From Tetrapyrgos nigripes (lineage: Eukaryota > Basidiomycota > Agaricomycetes > Agaricales > Campanellaceae), in NCBI GenBank assembly GCA_013368315.1, contig JAACJM010000319.1, positions 1 through 64,000 of the forward strand: DNA of 64,000 bases, in the 5' to 3' direction. The notes under the pieces were generated by a model. It saw nothing but the letters and a program-made list of their open reading frames with translations. It was not told the origin of the DNA and searched no databases. This document shows positions 24,169-34,251 of the stretch, one piece after another (position 1 is the stretch's first letter; each line of letters begins with the position of its first letter). A program made the position numbers and the translations under genes.

Positions 24169-25172
24169 CTATTTGACTGCATATCTCATGCAAAGTTCCA
24201 AATTGTTGTGCTGGATACAAACAAATAGTAACTTCAGGGAAGGATCACCAAGTGAATCCGCGGTTTTCTCCATTAGTTCTTTTACCTGTTGCTGATGATG
24301 ACCATCATCTCGTTGCATATCTATCCACATAATGGTTAATAGTATTTCAGAGACAAATTCAACTCCATGCCTTCCAAGCATACATATGCGCTGGGTGGGT
24401 AATCACACTCTGCTAGTGGCTTTCGAAATTTATCTTCCAAATTGGCTGCTGCATCTTGACGGATCTCATCATCTTCTTTCTCTTCATCATACAGTTGCGT
24501 AACCAGGTCATCACACTTGGTAAATATAGCAATCACTGGAACTAGGCAACAGTTCAGAATCGAGACAAATGATAAATGGAAACACAAACCAGGTCCACAG
24601 TGCGTCTCCTTGAAAAATCTTTCTTCCAGTTCCAACAAAGGTCTTTCTGCGTCAGTGACCAGGCAAAACCTACAGCAGCAGTCAATACTAATAATGAAAC
24701 AAAGCTGGTCAGAAACATACCAAACTGCATGAAGTTGGTCCTCCACATCAGTTGCCTTTGCGCGTTTCTCAATAAATTGCTGGACATTCTCTAGCTCTTT
24801 CACACTACCCTTTTCAAATCCTGGTGAATCGTGGAAGATGAATTGTGGGTTACTGGAAAACGCAAATGGCCGGTAGATGTCATGAATTCCACGCTGATAA
24901 ATAGATTCAGTGCACAAAGACATGAGGAGGATTCCAATAATTTACATCTGCAGTAGGCTCTAGCTGTAAAATGTGCGTGAAGGTCAGTTTATAACTTTTA
25001 CCTTCAGATGACGGGAACACACCAAATTTCTTTTCTCTTCATCATAAATGCAAGGCTCTTCTGTCGTATTACAGACTCGCTTCAAGAGCGTCGTCTTGCC
25101 AGCATTAGCACGACCAATGACGAGTATACGAAAACGCTGAACCTCCGAACGTGCTGAAACGTTGCTGTCCAT
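24169..25172 (-). CDS. AIG1-like/septin-fold P-loop GTPase
   Basis: Predicted exons on the minus strand: 25002-25172, 24946-24963, 24721-24893, 24590-24669, 24371-24541 and 24169-24320 (765 nt, 254 residues). G1 is GRANAGKTT near residue 20, G3 is the DSPG after FIFH, and G4 is TKCD after VIAIF. It belongs to a fungal group of AIG1-like GTPases found in many copies in Agaricomycetes; their role is not established. Exon 2 is only 18 nt (LEPTAD) and is needed to join the frame. The last intron needs a GC donor (24370-24369) to keep frame and would then be 50 bp, close to the other introns (48-52 bp). If instead a base is missing here, the gene is damaged. The C-terminus could extend, since GTACGT follows the stop region. 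Confidence 0.7.
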
Positions 25173-26106
25173 GTCAATGCTTGTATCGATCGAGCTGGAA
25201 TACAGGACTTATATATGCGCTGTGGCCATAGAATTATCATATTACCTGTCAATCAATCCATTCTATGTTCGAAGACCACATGAACCATGCTTCGTGCACT
25301 AAACTTTGACGCCACTATCAGCTTCTTGCGACATCATCGGAAGTATGCGGGTTTGTAGCGCAACAAACGCACGAATCGGATTTTCTTCTCCGAAGAGCAC
25401 TGGTGATCATGTTCCTAACACGAACACGGATGATTGGGTTCGAAGACCACATGGCTTTGTGCGTTAAATTTTGACGCCACCATCAGCTTTCTTGCGACAT
25501 CATCACGGAATTATGTCGGTTTGTAGTGCAACAAACGCACGAATCAGATTTTCCTCTCCGAAGAGCACTGATCATCATGACCCAAACATGAGTAACTGGG
25601 ATCGAGTTCAGAAGACTCGGTCCGGACATAGAAAGAATTTTCCACCAATCTGAGTACCCTCACAGCGCAGCCGCAATGTGCGCAACCTCAACCATTCTTC
25701 GCAGTGACGTTTGGACTTCTGCGAAAACATACCCACACGTACCGACTCGGATGTCTGGGATCATTATGATTGTAAGAGGGAAATGGGAGAACTATGAGTC
25801 AAAAAGGTGACAATATAGCTATGGACAGGGAAAGAAAGGTCATGATCGACACGGAGACTTCGGAGTGGGTTGTGGGCAGTGAAATAGACAAAACAAAAAA
25901 CTGGGAAAGAGTCTTGGCCTAAATAAATAGTGGCCAGTTGCAAGGCGAATGGAAATGACATAGAAGGATGGAAAAGAAGAAATTTAGGCTTGAGATTCGT
26001 CTAAGGGACTCTCAGAATAAATGCAACGCCAGTAGACAGAATGTTGCAGAACTTTGGAGGGAGCGAAGGGTGATAATGAGTTATCAGTTGTTTTCCGAAT
26101 ATAAAT
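25173..26106. other. GTPase upstream region with a tandem duplication
   Basis: Holds the presumed GTPase promoter. Positions 25267-25411 and 25439-25580 are a diverged direct duplication of about 145 bp (shared blocks TTCGAAGACCACATG, CTCCGAAGAGCACTG). From 25600 to 26100 there is no recognisable gene. Confidence 0.6.
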
Positions 26107-26343
26107 TTATAGGACAGTCTTCATCGTCAACTCCTTTCTGACCAGATCCGCAATCTTCTCGTCGGGACGTAAAGTCAACGTTTGGTAAACTATATTCCGA
26201 ATCAGTCCATGAACTCTCCTGGCATCCGACTTTGTTTTGTACCTTTGTAACGTATCGTCAATGTCGTCTCTCGTGACTGGTCTTGGGGGGTCCCGGGTCA
26301 ACATATCAATGAATAGATTGTGTAGTATCAAGGTGAGATCCAC
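26107..26343 (-). CDS. Hypothetical C-terminal fragment
   Basis: The 78-codon frame ends with a charged helical segment (DDIDDTLQRYKTKSDARRVHG). Reading upstream, a short stretch around 26400 (SGSLTAP) lies in the same frame behind an in-frame stop. The pattern faintly recalls the C-terminal part of FAD-dependent monooxygenases, but conserved residues are too few to claim this. It is not intact as seen and has no clear start beyond the internal ATG. Confidence 0.2.
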   Translation of the reverse strand: MDLTLILHNLFIDMLTRDPPRPVTRDDIDDTLQRYKTKSDARRVHGLIRNIVYQTLTLRPDEKIADLVRKELTMKTVL

Positions 26344-26401
26344 GATACGTGCTCCGAGACGTAGTCACGGTGCAGTTAAAGAGCCAGACATAACAATTCA
26401 T

Positions 26402-28685
26402 GAGGCAATGAGAACATCATCAGTGAATGCGATGCACTCGATGGAGTAATTCACTTTTTGCAGAGCGTTGATCTGTTGGGCAGCAGTTCATAGGACTAAT
26501 AGGTCTCCTTCTACGTCATGTAGACATTTTCGAGTGACCCGGGTCAGTATAGGAAGCATCTTCAAGCGGCCTACAATGAAACTTAGTATGATATTCAGAA
26601 TGATAGGTAAGAGGTATTATACGAACCGCGTCACTATACGGTTTTGGTTCGGACAAATTTTTGCGTCAGGCATGTCCACCTATTCAGGGGGGCCCTATTG
26701 ATAACCCCACAATCAAAAATTGAAAATGAACCTTGGCCTTCCCGCGCGCAGTACTTCGATAACAACGAAATCATAGTTGGTGGAAGAGAGGTCGCAGCGT
26801 AGGAGGGAATAGAGGCGAAGGGAGAGTCGTTGCGTCAGCGCTTTGTCAGCCAAGTCGAACCGAAAAAATTGAAGCGCTTGGGCGCTAAATAAAAGGGTAA
26901 CTCCATTGCAAAGTCATTCCAGGCCTCATCTGCGTTCATCATCTCCTGTCAAACCCGCTTGGCAGCCTTTTTCTCAGTCTTAAGCTTCTTCTGTGCGTTC
27001 TACGTCTCCTTGTTCACTCATTCCATGGGTTCTTGGTCCCATGCGCGACTCATGTTTACCATGCTGAGGCTATTCATGTGATAGACATCACCGTACAACC
27101 TTAATTTGTTCTCGTTCAACTTGTTTTATACAACTCAGTCACAAACGCAGACGAAACATAAAGAAAGGAAACTTTGGTGGTATGTTTCAATAACTTTCGT
27201 TTTTCGGGTCTTTGGCGCCAAGCCTCAACAGTTTGCCATTCTAACCGCTATCCTCGGACGTACTGGTTTATCTGTTCCAAACTTATCCTACCCTCCATCG
27301 AATGGTCATCGCACAGGTGGTCATCTATCTGTCATCGTTGACAGCTGCAAGGCAGCTTCAGATTGCTCATCGATTTTTGATAACCACGGAGCTATTGATA
27401 GGTCCATCGATACCCCACTGTCGAGCACCTGTAACCATTAGACAATTGCCTGCTGGATTCGAGTCTCGCTTTTATCCTCTCAAGCGGCCATGGCTGGCAC
27501 CAATCCTCCCGAGCGCTACCTTCGAAAGTAGAAGAAACTCCCACTGGTATTACTCGGATTTATCCTCTGATCTATTTAAACTCACTACTTCATCAGATTT
27601 CGAATCCTTCTAGTTGGCAATGTCGGATGTGTCTTTCCGAATTTGGACTCATTTAGATTAGGATTGGAAAGTCTTCTCTCTTCTCTTCTTAGCAGCATAT
27701 TCAGCATCAGAATCAAAGTGGGTTCATATCCGCCGAGCTATGTGATGATCTCTTACAAAGAGAACATTGACAGGACACCGACATTGCGCTAATATGCTGT
27801 GCTATCGTGGAAAGTATTATTTCCGACTTAAAACGCCATTTCCGAACGCAAAAGCGTGACATGTGACACCCGAATTGACATCTAACTCCCGAATTCAGAG
27901 TGTTGAGTCCCGAATTCACACGAGCAAATACCCTTGAAGTTTGAGGATGGAATATGAAACCAGTCCTCGGACAAAATGCGAATTAACAATTGCCGTAGCG
28001 TATGTTAAATTGCGTGAAAGTGGTCTTCGCGGCGAACGCGAATTTTGCCGAGTATCAGTAATTCTGCGCACTAATTGTGAAAGTGGTGCACGAAAGTCAG
28101 TGCTTGAAGCCAATCAAAGTTCAGGTCCTTTCGATCAGGTGTAAGGTTTGCATAGCTTTAATGAGAGAGTGAGGCGGTTGTCATTCGTATCTTCGTTGTC
28201 ACCAATGACTATTGGGTTCAAAAGTGATTCTAGGTGTAGAGAATGAATTCCGAATTACATGCCACGTAGTGTTGGTCTAGATTGAGATAATGATGAATTG
28301 GCATCGTCCTAATTGATAAGTGGCAGCGTGCAAAAACTGGGTGCCAATTGATAATTGACGCGAACAGTCTGAGAAACTGGGCTCTCGCTATGGGAATATC
28401 AGCTCAATCAAAGCTCCGAGTCAATGAGGAGGACTCGGGTTTGGAAGTTGGCCCGCGTCAAAGGCCCGGAATCCCGGACTGGGCACTTCACCGGATGCCA
28501 CGCAACAACCTTGACCCAAATCCGAACCATACACCGTCGTCGTCTCCGCACCGCTCTACCACAACTCCGACTCATCAGCTACTTGTTGAAGCTTTTGTTT
28601 CCAATCCGCTGTTTGATTTGCGCTAACACCACCACGAGCCCAACTCTCTACAACTCCCCATCGCATCTCGAGTCCTTTTTCCATC
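26402..28685. other. No recognisable gene; one dispersed repeat
   Basis: Contains several short frames without family signature. The segment 27790-27882 is an inverted copy of 47031-47118 and is listed separately. Confidence 0.5.
27790..27882 (-). repeat. Dispersed repeat, inverted copy 1
   Basis: Reverse complement of 47031-47118 with few differences (shared blocks TGTCACATGTCACGCTTTTGC and ACTTTCCACGATAGCACAGC when read on the minus strand). It is followed on the right by further GAATTC-containing sequence that also occurs near 46950-47030. No terminal repeats or target duplication were found. Confidence 0.75.
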
Positions 28686-29201
28686 ATGATTTCGCACTCA
28701 CCTGTCCTGGGGGCGGTCCTGTCCGTCGATCCTAATCCTTCAATCCTAATCCTTCAGGGAGGTATCGTTCTCAACGGATACTACATCCCCGAAGGTACGG
28801 TCACATTATCACGCAAGCTTTAGTATCGCTCGTCAATGTCCGGACTTCCTCCCGATTCTGACACCTACATAGTATGTTTCTTCTATGCCTTTTTCACATT
28901 GTACCAAACTCATGTCTTCTCGATGCGGAGCAGTTACCCGGACCGTTGGTTGATCCTTGACAATGGCTACAAAGAGCGTCGAAGCCTGTTTGTCCCATTT
29001 GTTGTTGGTACTCGTCGCTGCCTGGGTGGAAAGTGAGTATCTTTGTGTGCCACTTGATGGTTTGGCCTTGTGACACATTACTGACTCACTATTTTTAGCA
29101 TGGCTATCTACCAAATATGCCTGATCATTGCTGGCATCATCAGGATTCAGCTTGCTCTAGAGACTAAACCGTTCGAAGCCGATGGGTTCCAGTCCGAATG
29201 A
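28686..29201 (+). pseudogene. Cytochrome P450 monooxygenase, C-terminal fragment
   Basis: P450s use a Cys-ligated haem to hydroxylate substrates, usually at the ER membrane in fungi. Seen here: GGIVLNGYYIPEGT (about 28756-28797), the strand before the meander; then PDRWL and the haem-binding signature FVVGTRRCLG (about 29000-29029), which fits FxxGxRxCxG with the Cys ligand present. An intron (29033-29098) leads to the last helix and strand (MAIYQICLIIA ... ALETKPFEADGF), ending at 29199-29201. The I-helix, ExxR and N-terminus are missing and stops lie between the first two pieces. A short direct repeat (CCTAATCCTTCA) at 28731-28757 sits at the upstream break. Confidence 0.75.
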
Positions 29202-29600
29202 CTGTACCGTCCCCGTATCTTGCATAGTTTACAACGTCTGCCCCCGTATCTTGCATCCTTCAACCTGGCTCAATCATATCCGTGGTCCAGAAGGAGCATA
29301 ATCCTGATCACTTACATCCGCTGTAGGCGCCCTGTGAGGTTTTCGCGAGTACCACGCCAAGATTACTGTGCCAGGTCACCGACGCGATTACTTGTGCTTC
29401 ATTACCTATATTGTATGTATATTATGATCAATAAATTCTCCACATGCTACAGACGTCCTCTCCATCCCATTCGATTCGCTCAAGGTGGAACATAGTTCCT
29501 TCAGTTTCCTCTATCACTCGGGGTATTGAAAACCAGCAAATAAATCTGAATCACAGATTGCCACATTTTGAGTTATATACAAGGAAACCAAATGCGCGTC
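29202..29600. other. Intergenic, 3' region of two converging genes
   Basis: Nothing coding is evident between the P450 fragment and the integrase-core gene. Confidence 0.5.
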
Positions 29601-31637
29601 TCAAAAAAAATTAACGCACAACGATCGTGCACAGACAAGTGCAGTCAACCACTGTGCTTGAAGATCCTCCAACCGTCCACCACCTCTCCATGGGGAGACC
29701 GATGCCTCCAGATGATATAACTGCTCAGGAGTCATGATTCCTTGAGGCGCCTCCACATGTACAAAATTTAAGTTAGTCGGCAGGTGTGTTTGTTCAATAA
29801 ATGCTGAGTCGCCGGTTTCATGAAGTTGGGAAGGATTGTTGTCGGCCTGTGATCTAAGGATCCCTTCACTCCGAAGTGCTTCCCAGTCTACTCCGTAAAC
29901 CTCCAGTTCAGCTTGGTTTAGGTTGAGGTCATGTCCTCGAAAACCATGCATGAACATATCAAAGCCGAACATGTCAATGGGCGACCTGTTAGGGCCATCG
30001 CGTATTTGTATCCTGTGGTTGTTCCAGCTTTCTGCCCAAAAGCTGAGCTCCTGGTTGATAATGGGTAGGAAGAGATAGTGCAATAGCCATCGGTGATTGT
30101 CGTTATTAATATCCAGTCCGTGATGCATCTCTAGATCAGTGAAAAAGTCATGCCACGACTGTCCAACCTGAGCGGTGACATCGACCCAAAGCCTTTCGAT
30201 TCGCACATTGTGAACGGATCTGAAATATCCGAAGAATAGTTTTTTAGTACAGTAAAAAATAGATGAAAGGATCACTCACTGGCCCCAAATGTACGATCCC
30301 CGCCTCTGTCCATTGTGATATTCCATCCAAGCTGCTACACGCAGATTCTCAGTCCCATGATCACCACGAAGTCTGGACGGCACCCCATAAACTGCAGCAG
30401 CCTGCAAGAATAGATGAAGGACAGTATCTGCATAGTTGTTGTTACTTGCACGCAGCCCAGTCACTAGTCTGGAATAGCCATCAATATACCCATGTATGAC
30501 GATGCCCCATCGAATCAAGCCTAGTATTTGTAAGTCGAGAAAAACTGAAGACATCAGTGGAATCAATTACTCACCATGCTGGCCGTCATGGTGCCAGAGA
30601 GCGTTAGGTCCTGGAACTTGATAACCATGTCGGCGAATTTGAATGCGAGAGAATACCCGATGGATGGGGTCAATTCAAATCAGGGATAGGCAGATCCTTT
30701 CTCTCGGTACGATGTGTCCAAGCCTTCTTAACATTCCATCCACCATACTAATACCAGCGCGGCGGTAGTGTATTCCCAAGCTGATGATTAACTCATCCAA
30801 CTCATTGTCAGACAAGGAAGAAAGGTAGGAGCGTGCATTGGGGGCAGAAGAAGATGCTGTGTCATCCGGGACACGCTGTTGCGGGTCAAGAAGATCATCT
30901 TTGGAACCACTTCCTTCTGAATCACCATCAAGCATAGTGTCGACTTCATCGGAAGGGAATGGATTCTGTCCAGGTTGGGCTATTCCCAGCTGCAAGAGTC
31001 TTCTTCGGACAGTTCGACGGCCAACATGCAAAAATCTGCTGATTCCTGAGGTGGAACGATGCCGGTATGCAAAATCAAGAAAACCAGGATTAATCTCTGT
31101 GCAAGGTCTTCCACGTTGATTTGTTGTAACAGTTTCAACCAGTAAAGGCCGTCCATGGTGGGAGGCCTGTAGAACAACATCATGCCTCTGCTGTACATCA
31201 TGTTGCATGTGTATGATATTTCGAACCAATAGTGCGTATTCTTCTTGATCCAACACCTGCTCTCTGTACTGCAATCATAGGAAAAAATAAATTACTGAGA
31301 ATATCAAAAGGTCACAACGCACCAAATGAACAAGCGAGCGGAATTCTTCAAGATCCTCACTGAGCTGCCTCAGTTGGAAAGTATCTGCACCAGGATTGCC
31401 AAGGACTTGACGGACTATATGGTCAAATTCAGCCGAATATGTTCTGAAGGATAGAACTAGGTTTTCAGCTGATGGCTCCTGTTCATTGGTGTTTCCGATA
31501 GAGGTGAGTTGTTGGTCCAAATTCGAAGGTCCAGCTGTCGCAGATTCATGGTTTTCACTGGCGATAGCATTTTGGGAGATGAAGAGCAATAGTACTAGGC
31601 AGAGCAAGCCCAGTACAGAGATACGACTCGGACGCAT
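29601..31637 (-). pseudogene. Integrase-core (rve-like, DDE) protein of basidiomycete type, one nonsense codon
   Basis: Exons on the minus strand: 31323-31637, 30575-31268, 30280-30520 and 29601-30219 (1,869 nt, 622 residues before the stop), with GT-AG introns of 54-60 bp. The RNase H-fold core is clear: ALWHHDGQHGLIRWG, then YIDGYSR, LRGDHGTEN and NVRIERLW, giving the Asp, Asp and Glu of a DDE enzyme. Proteins of this type are common, multi-copy and uncharacterised in Agaricomycetes. The N-terminus (MRPSRISVLGLLCLVLLLF) looks like a signal peptide or membrane anchor, which is odd for a nuclear recombinase. One in-frame TGA (30675-30677) replaces an expected arginine codon; without it the frame is fully open. 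Type is given as pseudogene on that single change. Confidence 0.75.
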
Positions 31638-31660
31638 GGTTCAAAATCAAATGACACACT

Positions 31661-32999
31661 GTGCGTAGACGCAATTATTTTCAACTCCCGCTCTTAATCA
31701 CTCTGGATCCTGGATGGCAGCTCAACAGCTGCAACAACAAACTACTAGTGCGCACTCTGTCGTGTTACACCTATCTATTCTCACTATTCTTAGCAGCTTC
31801 TTTTTCATTCATTTCTGCCACTTGTTCCATTTACGTTGACAACAAATCTGTGTCATCCAGCACCTTCCTTCGAGTCCCAGTAGCAAGCAATCATATCACA
31901 GAGAACTCTACAGGGTCTTCTGTCAGGCCGGACCAGCTTTTAGCTGCATTGAAGCAATCCATTCAGCCTCAAATTACGCTGTTAAAGCTTGAAGTCATTC
32001 TAGCAGTGCTTCATATTCCACCGAGCATAGCAACCCGGGTGGATATATACACCAACCGGATTGCTCGTGTCAATGAGCAGTTTGACTGTACTGCGCATCA
32101 TTACTGGAAGAGAATTGGGACTTTAGCTTGCCCTTCCAGTGAGCTGATACCTGGGGTCAAGACAACTCAATCTGCTTTCTCTCGAGATTTCGGACCTGCA
32201 GCTGATGACTTCACTCGAACTCATGTACTTGGTCCGGCTCATGATTTCAAGAAGCATTTCATAGTCTATTTCTGTATAGACTCTATTTGCTTCACAGCCC
32301 TTATCGAGTTTGTCCAGAATCCACTGTTCCCATTCTCTGCAGAGGATGAAGACGAAGTGTTCAAATCCTGTCTGGATGATTTTGTGCAGGATGAGGAGGT
32401 TAATGGCGTAAAACTGGCTGATGCTTTTATGTGCGATGAGGAACTTGATGGGGAACTTGATGGCCCTGGACCGACGCCAGCCATTCTGGAAAATGACAGC
32501 TGTCTGAAGCTGCAGAATGGCCTACAAGTTCTGCTATTTATTGGCATTACCCCCGACGAGTATCACTACATTGTTTCCGTTCACTATGAAACAATTGAAA
32601 TCGTTTGCGCCGTTCTTCTAATGATCACATATCTCCATTGGGTCCATATCCAGCCCTTTCCCTCCATGAGAGAAGACCCTATATCCAGGACCTTACAGAC
32701 TTACTTTGACCGGATGGCACTTGTTTTACGAGCTTACGGAATATCACAAAAAGTCTGGATTGGTTCACCTTGGGCTGGTAAGTCTTCTTAACATTTACTG
32801 CGTAAGCTCCAGAGTCTAATCCAATTGTTTTGAAGACACTGTTTACAGCCAGTGCCGTCTTCGCCGTATCTGGTGTGGCCTTCGACAGCTGTTCGGAGAA
32901 GGGGCGGTTCTGACAATGACCGTCACAACAGAAATATCCTCAATTGCTTGGGCATCTCTTTCAGATGACTTGCAATTGCTAGATGGATATCTGAGCTAA
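31661..32999 (+). CDS. Hypothetical protein, divergent neighbour of the integrase-core gene
   Basis: The exon 31661-32777, an intron of 58 bp (32778-32835, GTAAGT donor) and exon 32836-32999 give a continuous frame of about 426 residues ending at TAA. I do not recognise it. It has a hydrophobic stretch near residues 30-55 (a possible signal or anchor), an acidic middle (DEDEDEV ... DEEVNG ... CDEELDGELDG) and a second hydrophobic stretch near residues 305-325. Its first ATG is only 23 bp from the start of the integrase-core gene on the other strand, so the true start may be later or a shared promoter very compact. Such long frames are unlikely by chance in this A+T-rich context. Confidence 0.5.
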
Positions 33000-33204
33000 A
33001 GGACTCCTGAACTACATTCATTCTGTTTGGTCCTCATACTCTTATTATCACCATAATTGCTATCCACTTTACATCGCTAATCACTACCTTGCTGTCGTTT
33101 ATTACCTGCTACTTATTGCTGTCGTGCTATCATAGACTGATTTCTATAATATATTTGTGTGCATACGAGATATACAAAATATGTAAGAGTACAGACAAAT
33201 CTAC

Positions 33205-33777
33205 TTGAAACTAAACAAAGAAAACAAGAATGCAAGAAATAGTCTTGATGACTTTGAAGAGGTATTCACGTTGGGCAGGGTCCTTGATGTAGGTGTCGAT
33301 GAGGGAGTAAGTTTCGGAGTGGATGTTCTCCATCATGATCTGGAAACCGTAGAAGCAGCGAGCTTCAGCAGCTTGGACTTCGTTCGAGAAACGCTCAACG
33401 AGATTTTCGTTGACAATACCGTCAGAGGCGGCGAAAAAGGCGAGGACATGAGAGATGAAGTAGTGTTTGTTGTTGTTCATGTGGTTGTTCCAGTCGTGAA
33501 GGTCCTTGGAGAGATCCATCTCCTCAGCGGTCCAGAAAGAGGCCTCAGCTTTCTTGTACATCTGCCAGATCTTGGGGGTGATTAGAAATAACAACAAAGG
33601 TAGAGGTAGTCTTAGACACACACCTCAGGGTACTGAATAGGGAAGAGGACGAAGTGACGTTTGGTATCTTGAAGGAGAGGCTCCTTGTCTAAAACGACAT
33701 GTCAGAACAAGCAACGACGTGTAAAAAAAGGGAGACGCACTTTCGGGCAGATCAACTTCACCGACAAACTGGGACCT
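33205..33777 (-). pseudogene. Ribonucleotide reductase small subunit (R2), 3' part of split, truncated copy
   Basis: R2 carries the di-iron/tyrosyl radical cofactor that starts deoxyribonucleotide synthesis. Exons on the minus strand: 33741-33777, 33624-33688 and 33570 down to about 33211, with introns of 52-53 bp. The conserved run [20 protein letters not shown], then [39 protein letters not shown] and ENIHSETYS identifies it; the iron-ligand Glu and His residues in these blocks are present. Coding homology stops after EYLF plus about eight residues, so the last ~45 % of the protein is missing. It is the continuation of 41519-41777 on the other side of the Gypsy insertion. Confidence 0.85.
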
Positions 33778-34251
33778 TGTCATGAATCGCCTCCCGTCTC
33801 CTTCATTTTCTCTCTATTCTCCTTTACTATCTATTCACTTCTGTTCACCATTCTATCACCTCCCATAAACCCATAAATACTGATTACTTCTCATCATCGT
33901 CTCTTGGATCTATGACTCACTTCTCCGTTTCCTTTATCTCCATGGACATTCTCATGTACATATTTCTCTACTTGACCCACATTCTTATCTCCTCTGATTC
34001 CTAGGCTCCATGGACATTCTCACATATTCATTTCTTCTCTATATATATCGTAGATCTCGTAGCTAGTTCCTTAGTCTGTTCACTTCGTCTCCACTCCGCT
34101 CCTAGTACAGTGCAGTGTCGAGCATAGTCAGCTACTCGATCTCTTCTTGTCTCTATCATTCTTTCGCTATCTCATCTCATTGTAACTCGTCGAATCTATC
34201 TCGTTCATTGTGTGACTTGGGTGGTTTTGCTAAGTGACAACATTCTTGACA
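33778..34251 (+). repeat. 5' LTR of Gypsy copy 1
   Basis: 474 bp, TG...CA ends. TATA box TATATATA at 34040-34047. A likely transcription start lies about 30 bp further at AGTCTGTTCA (34073-34082), which also pairs with the primer-binding site. Identical to the 3' LTR except for one CpG-to-CpA change near its start. Confidence 0.95.
34040..34082 (+). promoter_or_regulatory. LTR core promoter: TATA box and predicted start site
   Basis: TATATATA (34040-34047) is followed 33 bp later by AGTCTGTTCA (34073-34082). In the LTR of Gypsy copy 2 the same pair is preserved. The start site is inferred from the spacing and from the complementarity to the primer-binding site; it was not measured. Confidence 0.6.

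Noticed and set aside
26107..26343. FAD-dependent monooxygenase
   Set aside because: Resemblance limited to a few residues; no dinucleotide-binding motif present.
27440..27500. tRNA-like B box (GGATTCGAGTC)
   Set aside because: No matching A box and no cloverleaf could be drawn around it.
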